In this document: one piece after another, positions 19,001 to 27,100 of the stretch
Layout of the letters: each line of letters starts with the position of its first letter
Numbering within the stretch: position 1 is the stretch's first letter
From: Streptomyces sp. R44
GTDB taxonomy: Bacteria > Actinomycetota > Actinomycetes > Streptomycetales > Streptomycetaceae
DNA length: 64,000 nt
Assembly: GCF_041053105.1 (NCBI RefSeq)
Contig: NZ_CP163444.1
Location: 4,030,001-4,094,000 of the forward strand
Direction of reading: 5' to 3'
Program-made: the position numbers and the translations under genes
The notes under the pieces: model-generated
Databases searched by the model: none
Told to the model about the DNA's origin: nothing
Seen by the model: the letters and a program-made list of their open reading frames with translations, nothing else

Positions 19001-22000
19001 GCAGCGTCCGGGTGCGGAGCGCGAACTCCTCGGCCGCCCAGGCCGCCCGGCCGGGTTCGCCGGCACCGTCAAGGACGCGCAGCCGCAGCTCGCCGTGGGT
19101 GTCGACGACCTCCCGCCATGCCTCCGCGAGCAGGTCCCGGTCCAGTGCGCCGCGCAGGCGCACGGCCCAGTGGACGGTGAACTCGGGGCTCTTCGGGTCC
19201 AGCAGGTGCATCAGCCACAGCCGCCGCTGGGCCGGCGAGAGGCCGGTGGCCGGGGAGGACGCGCCCGCGTGGGAGGGGCCGTCGGCCGGTTCCGTACCGC
19301 CCGTGCTCGTCTCCAGCTGGTGCCGCAGGCCGCGCAGGGTCGGCTCGGCGAAGAACACGGCGAGGTCGATCTCGGCCCCGTACGCCTGGTTGACCGAGGC
19401 CACGAGGCGGGCGGCGTCCAGGGAGCTGCCGCCGCAGGCGAAGAAGTCCTCGTCGTCCGAGGCCGCCGCCGCACCCGCCGTGTCCTGCCAGAGCCGGGTC
19501 AGCTCGTCCTGCGCGGCCTCGGCCGCGGGGGTCGCCGGGGACGGGGCGGGCAGGGCCTGCTCGTCGAGCTTGCCGCCGGGCGACAGCGGGAAGGAGTCGA
19601 GGACGAGGACGTGGGCCGGTACGGCCGCGGGAGCCAGGCGCCGGGCGCAGGCCGTCCGCAGCCCGGCCGGGTCGAGGGACGGTCCTTCGCGGTCGGGCAG
19701 CACGTAGGCGAGCAGTCCGTTGGAGGTGCCGGGGGCCCGGCGCGCCACGTACGCGTCCCGGACGCCGGGCAGATCGCGCAGCACGTTCTCGACCTCCACC
19801 GGGTCGACCCGCTGGCCGCGGACCTTCAGCTGGTGGTCGGCGCGCTCCAGATAGACGAGGCAGCCGTCCTCCGCCCTCCGCACCCGGTCGCCGGTGCGGT
19901 ACATCCGCGCACCCGGCAGGCCGGAGAACGGGTCGGGCAGGAAGCGGTCGGCGGTCACTCCCGGCGAGCCGAGGTAGCCGCGGGCCACCTGCGGTCCGGC
20001 CACGTACAGTTCGCCGGCCACGCCGGTCGGCACCGGCAGCAGGTCGGGTCCGAGGACGTACGCCGAGACGCCTTCCAGCGGCCGGCCGATGCCCGGGGTG
20101 TCCCGCTCGCCGAACGCGCAGACCGTGACGCAGATGGTGGTCTCGGTCGGCCCGTAGGCGTTGACCCCGTCGACGCCGAGCTCCCGGAGCAGCTGCCAGG
20201 TCGGCTCGTCCAGGGCCTCGCCGCCGAGCAGCAGGGTGAGCCCGCCGCGCCGCAGCACGTCCTCGAAGCCGAAGTTCCGCATGGCGCCGAACAGCGAGGG
20301 CGTGAGGCCCAGGAAGCGGAGGTCCTGCTTCTCGACCCAGTCCACCAGCGTCTGCGGATTGCGGTACGTGTCCTCGTCGGCGACCACCAGGCAGGAGCCG
20401 GTGAAGAGGGCGAGGAACTGGAGGTAGAAGAGGTCGAAGGAGACCGAGCTCACCAGGCCGGACCGGGCCGCGCCGCGGCCGGCCGTGAACACCTCGGTGA
20501 AGGCCGCGTACGAGGCGTGGTCGACGAGCACGCCCTTGGGGAGGCCGGTGGTGCCGGAGGTGTGGACGACGTAGGCCGGCCGGGACGCGTCGGGGGCGGG
20601 TGCGGTGAACGCGTCCGCGCCGGGGGCGGTCGTCCCCCGCCCCTCGGGCAGCTCGACGACCCGGGCCGTGCCCGTGCCGCGCCCGCGCAGGGAGGGGCTG
20701 CGCAGCACGATCCCGGCTCCGCTGTCGGCCAGTACGTAGGCGATCCGGTCCTCGGGGTGGAGCGGATCGAGCAGCACCGTGCAGCCGCCCGCGCGCCAGA
20801 CGGCGAGGACGGCGGCGACCAGGGCGACCCCGCGCTCCGCGAGGATGCCGACGGTGTCTCCCGGTGCGACTCCGTGCTCGGCCAGCCGGGCCGCGAGGCC
20901 GTTCACCAGGGCGTCCAGTTCGGCGAAGCCGGTGTCCCCGGCGGGGCAGCTGACAGCCGTGCGCTCCGGGTGCTCGCGTACGAGCTCGGCGAACCGTTCC
21001 ATCACCGGGACGGCCTGCGCCGCGGGCCGGGCGCGCACGAGTGTGGGGGACTCGATCGCGGTCAGCGGCCCGGAGCCGAGGAGCGGGGCGCCCGGCTCGC
21101 CGGCCAGCCGGAGCAGGGTCGCGCGGTAGTCGGCGAGCAGCCGGGCGGCCGCCTCGGCCGTGGTGCCGCCGGCCAGCCGGCGGGTCAGGGCGAGCTCGCC
21201 GCCGTCGGGGCGCAGAGAGAGGTCGAACTCCAGGTCGTTGCGTACGGTCCCGGCGCCGTCCTCGGACAGCGCCCGCACCTCGACGCCCGCGAGTCCGGGC
21301 GCCGGCAGCGGGCCGTGCGCCTGGAAGGCGACGGTGACGCCGGGCTCGACCGCGCTGAACAGGTCGGCGGCCTCCCGGATCGGTTCGGCGAGACGGCCCA
21401 GCGCCTTGGCCATGGTCCGCCGGACGGCGGTGACCAGGGCCGCGCCGCTGTCACCGGCCGCCCAGCGCTGGCGCAGCGGCACCACCCGGGCCAGGCAGCC
21501 GACCGCCTCGGCGGTGTCGGGGGTGCGGCCCGCGAAGGGCGTGGCCACCATGACGTCCCGCCGGCTGCCGTGCGCGGCGAAGGTGGCGTACAGCGCGGCG
21601 AGGCCGAGCATGTGCGGGGTGGCCCGCAGGCTCCGGGCCGCCGTCCTGAGCAGTTCGGTCTCCGCGGCCGTGAGCGGCAGCAGGGTGGTCTCGGCCTCGG
21701 GGGTGCGCGGTCCGGGGGTGCGGGGCAGCGACCCGGGCCACTCGGCCTCGGCCAGCTGCTCCGTCCAGTAGCCCGTCGACGGCGTCGGGGCCGGCGGCAG
21801 CGGGTCCGCGGCCGGCGGCAGGGCGGGGCCGCCCGCCGTCCGGCAGGCGTACGCCGCCGCGATCTCCGCGAGGAGGATCTCCAGGGACAGCCCGTCGCAG
21901 GCGACGTGGTGGATCAGGAGGGAGAACAGATACCGCTGCGGTCCCCGGCGCAGCAGCCCGGCCCGTACGGGGCACTCGGCGGCGAGGTCGAAGCGGTGGG

Positions 22001-22406
22001 CGCCCTGTTCGGCGCGCCAGGCGGTCTCGTCCGGCGCCTCGCCGGCCGTCGACCAGACCGGCACGGCCTCCCCCGCCGCCCAGAACGGGCCCTCGCCGTC
22101 CTCGCGCAGCCGTCGACCGAAGACCCGGTGGCGACCGGTCACTTCGGCCACGGCGGCCCGCAGGGCCTCCTCGTCCAGGTCGCCCTCGATCTCCCAGACG
22201 CGGTGGATGTTGTACGCCTCCGGGTGCCGGCGGCTCGCCAGCCAGATCCCGAACTCGGAGGAGGACAGCGCCTCCTGAGGTGTGCTCTGCCGCATGGATC
22301 CGCCCCTGCCGTCCGTCGATCGAATCTCCGCGAACGTTTCTTCAGCCGCCTCCGCGACCGTTTCGCCGGCCGTCCGCGCGGCCGTGCTCCGCCCGTCCTT
22401 CGTCAT
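16059..22406 (-). CDS. Bimodular NRPS, C-A-T-C-A-T
   Basis: 2115 residues; the ATG at 22406 overlaps the thioesterase stop (ATGA). C1 has HHVACDG at 166-172. A1 (about 470-940) has HTSGTTGLPKG near 617, NAYGPTETT and SPGGKLD. T1 has ACGGSSL with Ser near 994. C2 has HHLVLDR near 1181, where the usual final glycine is arginine while the second histidine and the aspartate remain. A2 (about 1480-1960) has FTSGSTGRPKG, NEYGPTEAT and TTNGKVD; T2 has DAGGHSL near 2023. There is no epimerase. Codes by eye: A1 about D-L-L-S-L-G-A-I-C-K, A2 about D-S-A-S-V-A-E-V-W-K; I cannot assign either. Beginning with a C domain suggests an acyl or trans-loaded aminoacyl starter. It is the first assembly-line protein in operon order. 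Confidence 0.95.
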   Translation of the reverse strand: MTKDGRSTAARTAGETVAEAAEETFAEIRSTDGRGGSMRQSTPQEALSSSEFGIWLASRRHPEAYNIHRVWEIEGDLDEEALRAAVAEVTGRHRVFGRRLREDGEGPFWAAGEAVPVWSTAGEAPDETAWRAEQGAHRFDLAAECPVRAGLLRRGPQRYLFSLLIHHVACDGLSLEILLAEIAAAYACRTAGGPALPPAADPLPPAPTPSTGYWTEQLAEAEWPGSLPRTPGPRTPEAETTLLPLTAAETELLRTAARSLRATPHMLGLAALYATFAAHGSRRDVMVATPFAGRTPDTAEAVGCLARVVPLRQRWAAGDSGAALVTAVRRTMAKALGRLAEPIREAADLFSAVEPGVTVAFQAHGPLPAPGLAGVEVRALSEDGAGTVRNDLEFDLSLRPDGGELALTRRLAGGTTAEAAARLLADYRATLLRLAGEPGAPLLGSGPLTAIESPTLVRARPAAQAVPVMERFAELVREHPERTAVSCPAGDTGFAELDALVNGLAARLAEHGVAPGDTVGILAERGVALVAAVLAVWRAGGCTVLLDPLHPEDRIAYVLADSGAGIVLRSPSLRGRGTGTARVVELPEGRGTTAPGADAFTAPAPDASRPAYVVHTSGTTGLPKGVLVDHASYAAFTEVFTAGRGAARSGLVSSVSFDLFYLQFLALFTGSCLVVADEDTYRNPQTLVDWVEKQDLRFLGLTPSLFGAMRNFGFEDVLRRGGLTLLLGGEALDEPTWQLLRELGVDGVNAYGPTETTICVTVCAFGERDTPGIGRPLEGVSAYVLGPDLLPVPTGVAGELYVAGPQVARGYLGSPGVTADRFLPDPFSGLPGARMYRTGDRVRRAEDGCLVYLERADHQLKVRGQRVDPVEVENVLRDLPGVRDAYVARRAPGTSNGLLAYVLPDREGPSLDPAGLRTACARRLAPAAVPAHVLVLDSFPLSPGGKLDEQALPAPSPATPAAEAAQDELTRLWQDTAGAAAASDDEDFFACGGSSLDAARLVASVNQAYGAEIDLAVFFAEPTLRGLRHQLETSTGGTEPADGPSHAGASSPATGLSPAQRRLWLMHLLDPKSPEFTVHWAVRLRGALDRDLLAEAWREVVDTHGELRLRVLDGAGEPGRAAWAAEEFALRTRTLPEARLDDELRAAARQVFDIFGEPLAALELISLSDRPDEHVLLLTGHHLVLDRRSVELITEQLYARLDGRPVAAPRRAHRDVPARTPERAESTRAFWTAELAEAAAAPGIDLGGPGTEEHPERVGSVRAALTPADWQRALETARAHRTTPLVLALAAFALTADRHGAAGEVVAGTTMDVRPPGFEDVVGLFVNPVPVRLRVDPELSGGGLLGRAHEALLRSHAHRDMPFDELIRELGLRAEPGRTPLFQALVDHEPAARATAPAGLGVRPVDIPAEVAKYDLEIVLRETGGTAGSGSAAEVEIAFRHSRYSEAQAGRLAAALRDTLVLLTREPDAPARVPVEDGAVLRRPAPLPETYTQVGGLVERIADTDPDRAAVVCGEDRLSYGRLRSGALAAVAALTGAGVAPGDRVAVLAPRSTAMITALLGAHLAGAVAVPLDVDHPDARLRAALADCGATVLLGTAETVARGRSLGLTALDLTALPEPAVPPALPPRGERDAAYMIFTSGSTGRPKGVVVEHGGLAASTAARRAVYPGEPVFLLLSPLAFDSSVAGIWGTLTAGGRLVVAGPDDVRDPARLIGLIEHHAVTDLLCVPSLHGVVLGEARRAGATAALRSLRRAVVAGEPLPEQVMDLHFALLPGVELVNEYGPTEATVWSSYRRYRAPGPIDIGGPVPGYSLYVLDHALRPVPPGVPGELYVGGPGVARGYLGRPADTAAVFLPDPFDGRPGARMYRTGDRVRPTGDGGLAFLGRADDQLKIRGHRIQPGEIETVLREAPGVREAAVVAHGQGRLAAFVTGAADPARVRQEAVDRLPAVMVPGAVHVVERLPLTTNGKVDRRRLAEEADRRVPAAAPGTRVRPEHAEVVEAWREVLGVADVPVDANFFDAGGHSLLMPLLQDALHRRTGVRVPILDLFRHSTVGDMASRLRRTPTGATSGASGASGGSSADAAVPPAPSRRDASRQMRLRRVRPEASREAQEGNR

Positions 22407-23170
22407 CGCGCCGCCTCCCGCCGCCAGTCCGCGAGGAGCCGCGGGTAGTGGGCGTCCAGGAAGAAGTGGCCGCCCGACAGCTCCTCGACCGTCGCGCCCG
22501 CTCCCGCGACAGCGGACCAGCCCGCCACCGCCTCGGCGCCGACCAGCGGGTCCTCGCTGCCGTACAGCACGCCGAGCGGGCTTCGCAGCAGCCCGCCCGA
22601 GCAGTGGTGGGCGGCGATCATCGCCAGGTCCGCGCGCAGGGCCCGGCTCACGATCTCCAGCAGCTCCGGCGACTCGAAGACCTCCGGCGGGACCCCTCCG
22701 AGCAGCCGCATCAGCTCCTCGGGCCGACGGGACGCCACGGCCGACCAGCCCGCGTCGCGCGGGGCGGCCGTCCCGGCCACCACAACGCGCAGCGGCCGTC
22801 GGGCGCCGTGCGCCTGAAGGCGGAGGGCGGTCTCGTAGGCGAGCAGTCCGCCCATGCTGTGCCCGAGCAGGACATAGGGCGTCTCGTCCCGGGCCAGGAG
22901 CGGAAGGAGCTCCTCGGCCACCGCCTCGACGACCCGGTCCAGGTCCTCCGCGAACGGTTCGGCGATCCGCGCCTCACGCCCCGGCAGCAGCACCGCCGTC
23001 ACCGCGCTGTCGCGGCCCGCCGCCCTCCGGAGCGCGGAGAACGAGCTCGCCGCGCCGCCGGCCGGCGGGAAGCAGACGACGTGCAGCCCGGGGGCCTCGT
23101 GCGCGCCGCCCGTGCGCAGCCAGCGACCGGGTGCATTTCGGCGCACCTGACTCGCAGCGGAAACGCTCAC
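22403..23170 (-). CDS. Type II (editing) thioesterase
   Basis: 255 residues from GTG at 23170, preceded by GAGGAAGG at good spacing. The reading frame stays open farther upstream, but the family's normal length of about 250 and the ribosome binding site fix this start. Alpha/beta hydrolase motifs: CFPPAGGAASSF (oxyanion region), GHSMGG with the nucleophilic serine, and GGHFFL with the catalytic histidine. Type II thioesterases remove wrong or stalled acyl groups from carrier proteins, and some also release products. It is the first gene of the biosynthetic operon and is coupled to the bimodular NRPS. No in-line thioesterase exists in the cluster, so a release role is possible. Confidence 0.93.
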   Translation of the reverse strand: MSVSAASQVRRNAPGRWLRTGGAHEAPGLHVVCFPPAGGAASSFSALRRAAGRDSAVTAVLLPGREARIAEPFAEDLDRVVEAVAEELLPLLARDETPYVLLGHSMGGLLAYETALRLQAHGARRPLRVVVAGTAAPRDAGWSAVASRRPEELMRLLGGVPPEVFESPELLEIVSRALRADLAMIAAHHCSGGLLRSPLGVLYGSEDPLVGAEAVAGWSAVAGAGATVEELSGGHFFLDAHYPRLLADWRREAAR

Positions 23171-23411
23171 AGGACCGGACCTTCCTCGAAAAAGCCCGCG
23201 ACGAAGCGCCCTCGGATATGAGGGTGCGGCCGCCGGGAAAGCGGAAACGGCAGGGATAAGGCCCATGAGATCGGGGCCGGTTACGGGTTCGGAGTCGTCA
23301 CGTACCCGAGATGAATCAATTCTCGATTCCCGTGGGAGGGCTTCGCCGCTCCGCTGACGGAAATTCAGTTCCATTCTCCGTGCGGCGAACCGCCGCCCGG
23401 GCCGGGGTGGT
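23171..23411 (-). promoter_or_regulatory. Probable promoter region of the NRPS-PKS operon
   Basis: These 241 bp separate the small-peptide gene from the thioesterase, all read leftward. The stretch at 23300-23345 is poorer in GC than its surroundings and holds the near-palindrome gaatcaattctcgattc (23313-23329, arms GAATC/GATTC). That is a plausible binding site for a regulator of the whole operon. I cannot fix a -10/-35 pair with confidence. Confidence 0.4.
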
Positions 23412-23606
23412 TCACGGACCCCAGGTGATGTCGTTCACCGACGTCGTGCCGGTCGTCGTTCCGGACGGCGCCGCGGCGGCCTCGATCCGGACCTGCGGCG
23501 CGGTCGTGCCGGGGTCCGTCGCGACGACCGCGGCGGCCGCGGCGCAGAGGCCGGCACCGGCCAGCAGGACGGCGGCGACGTGCTGCGCGATGCGCTTTCC
23601 AAGCAT
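23412..23606 (-). CDS. Small exported peptide, unknown function
   Basis: 64 residues from ATG at 23606, preceded by a GGGGGA ribosome binding site. It opens with MLGKRIAQHVAAVLLAGAGL: a basic start then a long hydrophobic Ala/Leu run, typical of a signal peptide or single membrane anchor. The remainder is a Thr/Ala/Ser-rich tail ending TSVNDITWGP. No family is recognised. It lies between the biosynthetic operon and a divergent LuxR-type regulator, on the operon strand. A secreted signal peptide that informs the regulator is one idea; a cell-surface or immunity peptide is another. Reality of the gene is supported by start signals, composition and the lack of a competing gene. Confidence 0.65.
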   Translation of the reverse strand: MLGKRIAQHVAAVLLAGAGLCAAAAAVVATDPGTTAPQVRIEAAAAPSGTTTGTTSVNDITWGP

Positions 23607-23706
23607 GGTTCTTCCCCCTGGAGCAACCGGAGAAGGTGCGGCGGCCAGGGTTCTCCGACCCCGCTCTTCCCGTTGATCGACTTGATGACCTCAGTCTGTC
23701 CACGGC

Positions 23707-24078
23707 TCAGAAGTCGAGGAAGGGGTTTCCGCTGTCATGATCCGGCCTTGGCATAACCTGTCCAGGGCCGTCCCACCCGAACATTCGGTCGAAGTACGGG
23801 CCGACCAGCCTGCCCTCGCAGCCGAGCAGCAGGAAGCCGCTCAGTTCCCTGCGGGTCCGCAGCGCCCTCCCGCACACGGCCGCCCCGATCTCCTCGGCCT
23901 GCTCCAGGGAACGGGCGAGCAGGAAGAGGCCGACGACCGGGCCGACGGGCGTATCCGGATGCACGACGACGTACTCGACGGATTCACCGGGCTTTGCACT
24001 TCCCCGGAAGATTTCCGAGGCACCGCCCGGCAACGATTCGCTTGATTTCGCGGCCAGTTGAGCGTGGACCATATACAT
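23707..24078 (-). CDS. Conserved hypothetical protein, 123 aa
   Basis: 123 residues from ATG at 24078, with a second ATG two codons on. No family is recognised. It is soluble, with a central segment VVVHPDTPVGPVVGLFLLA, a helical stretch SLEQAEEIGAAVCGRALR, and an acidic, aromatic end (GNPFLDF). The fold could be a small alpha/beta regulatory protein. It lies divergently from the LuxR-type regulator with 140 bp between starts and precedes the small-peptide gene on the same strand, so the three probably form one regulatory locus. The start site lacks a strong ribosome binding site. Confidence 0.65.
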   Translation of the reverse strand: MYMVHAQLAAKSSESLPGGASEIFRGSAKPGESVEYVVVHPDTPVGPVVGLFLLARSLEQAEEIGAAVCGRALRTRRELSGFLLLGCEGRLVGPYFDRMFGWDGPGQVMPRPDHDSGNPFLDF

Positions 24079-24218
24079 GGCCCCAGGCTCGCATCTCCGG
24101 CAAACACTGCAGGAGAGGGCGGATTGGCCGCTTTATGCCATTGCCTGAACCTGCACGCTCGGTGATACTTGCGTCCGACTCGGTCAGAGGAAAACACCGG
24201 TTAGTTCAAGGGGGAACG
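24079..24218. promoter_or_regulatory. Divergent promoter region between the 123-aa gene and the LuxR-type regulator
   Basis: The 140 bp between the two divergent starts must contain both promoters. It has AT-richer patches near 24120-24150 and 24185-24210 and the ribosome binding site AAGGGGGAAC for the regulator. I see no clear symmetrical operator. Confidence 0.4.
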
Positions 24219-25220
24219 GTGCTCGAGCCACTGGGCCTGGATTCCGCGGCGGAACAGCTCTACAAGTCCATGCTGGCCTATCCGCAGGATGACCTGGCCA
24301 CGCTCTCCGCCCGTCTCGGCGTCGACGAGCAGGACGCCCACCGGAGCCTCGACTCGCTCAGCACCCTCGCCCTGGTCCGACCCGCGCTGCGGGAGGGAGG
24401 CGGTTACCGCGCCGTCAGCCCGGAGATCGCCATGGAGCTGATCCTCTCCCGGCAGCAGGCGGACCTCGCCGCCCAGCAGCTCCGGATCGAGACCTCGCGT
24501 GCCGCCGCCGCCCAGCTCATCGCCGAGTGCTCGGCGCTGACGAACACCGCCGCCACCTCCGGCGAGGACGCCGAGCGGCTCATCGGCGTGGACGTCATAC
24601 GGGAGCGGCTGGTCCTCCTGGCGGCCCAGGCGGAGCAGGAGATCACCACCTTCGCTCCCGGCGGCGCCCACCCGGCGGCCGACCTGGAGGCCAGCCGCCG
24701 GCCGAACGGCGCACTGCTCGACCGGGGCATCCGGATGCGGACGATCTACCTCGACAGCGTGCGCAACCACGCCCCGACCCTCGAGCATGTGAACTGGCTG
24801 AGCTCCCGCGGCGGACAGGTGCGCACCGCGGCCACGCTCCCGGTCCGCATGGTCATCATCGACCGCCGCCAGGTGGTCCTGCCGCTCGACACCTCCGACG
24901 CGCGGACCGGAGCGGTGCTGCTCAAGGGCGAGGGGATCGTCACCGCGCTCTACGCGCTCTTCGAGAGCACCTGGGCCGCGGCGACTCCGCTGGGCACCCC
25001 GCCCGTCGTCGACCAGAACGACCTGAGCAACCAGGAGGTCGAGATCCTCCGGCTCCTCGACACCGGGCTCACCGACGAGGTCATCGCGAGGCGCCTCGGC
25101 GTCTCCGCCCGGACCGCCCGCCGGCTCACCGCCCTCCTCATGGAGCGGCTGGGGGCCCGCAGCCGCTTCGAGGCGGGCGCCAACGCCGTCCGCCAGGGCT
25201 GGCTCTCGCTCACCCGCTGA
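24219..25220 (+). CDS. LuxR-type transcriptional regulator with a TrmB-like N-terminus
   Basis: 333 residues from GTG at 24219, chosen for the AAGGGGGAAC ribosome binding site; the frame is open farther upstream without start signals. Residues about 5-65 form a winged-helix-like region (LYKSMLAYPQDDLATLSARL). The middle, about 100-260, looks like the phospholipase-D-like or TrmB sensor part. The C-terminus has a LuxR DNA-binding helix-turn-helix: LSNQEVEILRLLDTGLTDEV, then RRLGVSARTARRLTALLMERLGA. Such proteins are common in Streptomyces next to biosynthetic clusters. It reads away from the operon, at its upstream end, and is the best candidate for the pathway-specific regulator. I found no TTA codon in it by eye. 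Confidence 0.85.
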   Translation: MLEPLGLDSAAEQLYKSMLAYPQDDLATLSARLGVDEQDAHRSLDSLSTLALVRPALREGGGYRAVSPEIAMELILSRQQADLAAQQLRIETSRAAAAQLIAECSALTNTAATSGEDAERLIGVDVIRERLVLLAAQAEQEITTFAPGGAHPAADLEASRRPNGALLDRGIRMRTIYLDSVRNHAPTLEHVNWLSSRGGQVRTAATLPVRMVIIDRRQVVLPLDTSDARTGAVLLKGEGIVTALYALFESTWAAATPLGTPPVVDQNDLSNQEVEILRLLDTGLTDEVIARRLGVSARTARRLTALLMERLGARSRFEAGANAVRQGWLSLTR

Positions 25221-25237
25221 CGCGGCCGCCGGGGAAC

Positions 25238-25945
25238 TCAGCCCGGCAGGCCCCGGTGGACGCGGACCTCGTACGGTGCCGGGGAGGCGACCGCGACGGC
25301 GGCCGCGTGGCCGGGGCCCACGGCGAGGTCGGTGAGGTGCCAGCCGGGGAGCGGGCCACGGACGTCGTCCGCATCCAGATCGCGGCCGAGGCCGGTGCCC
25401 AGGCCCTTGAGGTACGCCTCCTTGCGGGCCCACAGCCGCGCGAAGACGGCCGGCCGGTCCTGCGGGGACGCGGCCTCGACCTCCTGGCGCTCCGCCGGGT
25501 GCAGCACCTTCGCGAGTTCCTCCGCGGTCCCGGCCTTCGGTAGGGGCTCCGCGTCGACGCCGACGGGGACGGGCGCGACGCCGATCACGACCAGGCCCCG
25601 GGTGTGCGACAGCGAGAACTCCGGTGCCGCCGCCGACCGCAGGACGGGCCGCCCGTGCGGACCGTCGCAGCACGGGCAGGGGGCCCGGTCGAAGCGCAGC
25701 GCGCCGGGTGCGATGCCGGTCAGGGCGGCCAGGACCGTCCGGAGCGCGATGTGGGCGAAGCCGTAGAGGTGCCGGTCCTCGTCCCGGACGAAGGCGGCCG
25801 CCCGACGGCGCTCCTCCTCGTCCAGGACGCCCGGGTCGAGCGCGGCCGACGGGGGCGGGACCGGCAGCGCCCACACGCGCACGTCGAGCGTGTCGTCGGC
25901 TCCGGTGCCCCGGGACGGAGTCAGTGACGTTCCCATGGGCGTCAT
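25238..25945 (-). CDS. Sfp-type 4'-phosphopantetheinyl transferase
   Basis: 235 residues from ATG at 25945 (a second ATG at 25936 is possible). It transfers phosphopantetheine from CoA to the carrier-domain serines of NRPS and PKS proteins. Family motifs are FSLSHTRG, GVDAE with the metal-binding Asp and Glu, and FARLWARKEAYLKG. Length is typical of the Sfp class. It converges on the LuxR-type regulator with 17 bp between stops and marks the probable right border of the cluster. Its presence makes the cluster self-sufficient for activating its five carrier domains. Confidence 0.93.
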   Translation of the reverse strand: MTPMGTSLTPSRGTGADDTLDVRVWALPVPPPSAALDPGVLDEEERRRAAAFVRDEDRHLYGFAHIALRTVLAALTGIAPGALRFDRAPCPCCDGPHGRPVLRSAAAPEFSLSHTRGLVVIGVAPVPVGVDAEPLPKAGTAEELAKVLHPAERQEVEAASPQDRPAVFARLWARKEAYLKGLGTGLGRDLDADDVRGPLPGWHLTDLAVGPGHAAAVAVASPAPYEVRVHRGLPG

Positions 25946-25971
25946 GCTGACAGACGGGTGCCGGGTCCTGT

Positions 25972-26011
25972 CCGGCGGATCGGCGCCGCGGACCCGGACG
26001 TGATCCGCCGG
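25972..26011 (-). terminator. Inverted repeat after the glycosyltransferase gene
   Basis: Perfect 10-bp arms, CCGGCGGATC at 25972-25981 and GATCCGCCGG at 26002-26011, are separated by 20 bp. It begins 8 bp after the stop of the leftward glycosyltransferase and lies before the PPTase start. It is probably a factor-independent or processing hairpin; there is no T-run, as is common in Streptomyces. Confidence 0.6.
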
Positions 26012-26018
26012 GGCGTGC

Positions 26019-26897
26019 CTAGATCACCGGCGGGCGGCCCAGGCGGGTCATGTGGAGGACCGTCGTCCAGCGCATCGGGGTGCGGGGGCCGCAGGAGCGG
26101 CGGACGCCCTCGGCGAAGCCGCCGAACCAGGCCTTGAGACCCGGCAGGGAGCGGGTGCGGGCCAGGGTCAGCAGGGTCCACACGCCCAGGTAGACGGGGA
26201 CGAGGAGGGCCGGCAGGTTGCGCTTGGCCAGCCAGACGCGGTTGCGGGCGGTCATCCGGTAGTAGACGGCGTGCCGGGCCGGGCTGGTCCTCGGGTGCTG
26301 GAGGAGGAGCTCCGGCGCGTACAGGACCTTCCAGCCCGCGTCGAGGGCCCGCCAGGCGAGGTCGGTCTCCTCGTGGGTGAAGAAGAAGTCCTCCGGCCAG
26401 CCGCCGATCCGGTCGAGCATCGGCATCGACAGGCCGTGGCCGCCGCCGAGGAAGGTGGTGACCTCGCCGCCGCGCAGCGGGTCCTTCGCCCCGAGGCGCG
26501 GAACGTGCCGGCGCTGGGTCTCGCCGGTCTCGTCGGCGATGCGGAACGACACGATGCCCAGGGCCGGGTCCGCCTCGTACAGGTCGGCGAGGCGGCGGAA
26601 GACGTCCTCGTCGACGAGGAGGCCGTCGTCGTCGAGGTCCACCACGATGTCGACGTCGCCGAACGCGCGCAGCGTCTCGATCGCGACGTTCCGGCCGCCC
26701 GAGACGCCCCGGTTCTCGGGGAGTTCGACTCCGGTCACGCCCTCGGGCAGGGCGGGGAGCGAGCCGGTGCCGTTGCCGACGACGACGATCCGGGCGGCGG
26801 GCTCGTCCTGGCCCGCCACGGCGTCGAGCAGGGCCCTCAGCTCGGCGGGGCGCGTGCCCATCGTCAGTACCGCCACACCCACACGAGGTCGCGCCAC
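26019..26897 (-). CDS. Family 2 glycosyltransferase
   Basis: 292 residues from GTG at 26897. GT-A fold motifs: VAVLTMGTRPAELRALLDAV at the N-terminus, VVVGNGTG, then the DxD-type acid cluster DIVVDLDDDGLL near residue 87, and the acceptor-region FFFTHEETDLAWRALDAGW, close to the ED/ETD motif of rhamnosyl- and polysaccharide-type GT2 enzymes. A hydrophobic stretch at about 230-250 (LPALLVPVYLGVWTLLTLA) may rest on the membrane. It is a probable envelope-polysaccharide enzyme. It lies outside the NRPS operon and has its own terminator, so a role in the cluster is unlikely but not excluded. Confidence 0.9.
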   Translation of the reverse strand: MARPRVGVAVLTMGTRPAELRALLDAVAGQDEPAARIVVVGNGTGSLPALPEGVTGVELPENRGVSGGRNVAIETLRAFGDVDIVVDLDDDGLLVDEDVFRRLADLYEADPALGIVSFRIADETGETQRRHVPRLGAKDPLRGGEVTTFLGGGHGLSMPMLDRIGGWPEDFFFTHEETDLAWRALDAGWKVLYAPELLLQHPRTSPARHAVYYRMTARNRVWLAKRNLPALLVPVYLGVWTLLTLARTRSLPGLKAWFGGFAEGVRRSCGPRTPMRWTTVLHMTRLGRPPVI

Positions 26898-27100
26898 GAC
26901 CCACTCCGTCCCATGTCCGCCGGAACTCGCTCCGGGCCGCGATGCTAACCGTCCGGGGACACCTTCCGTTCACCAGGACCACGGGTGTCGTGCACCGGAC
27001 GGGAGCCCCGAGGGGGGCGCGCGACGAGGGGGGCCGCCGGGCGGCTCTACGCTGGTTCCCTTCCGTCAGGTTGATCGATCGTCGAAAGGGTGGTCTCCAG

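Noticed and set aside
16257..22448. A 2063-codon plus-strand open frame opposite the bimodular NRPS
   Set aside because: It is a shadow of the NRPS codon bias; the minus strand carries all C, A and T motifs in order.
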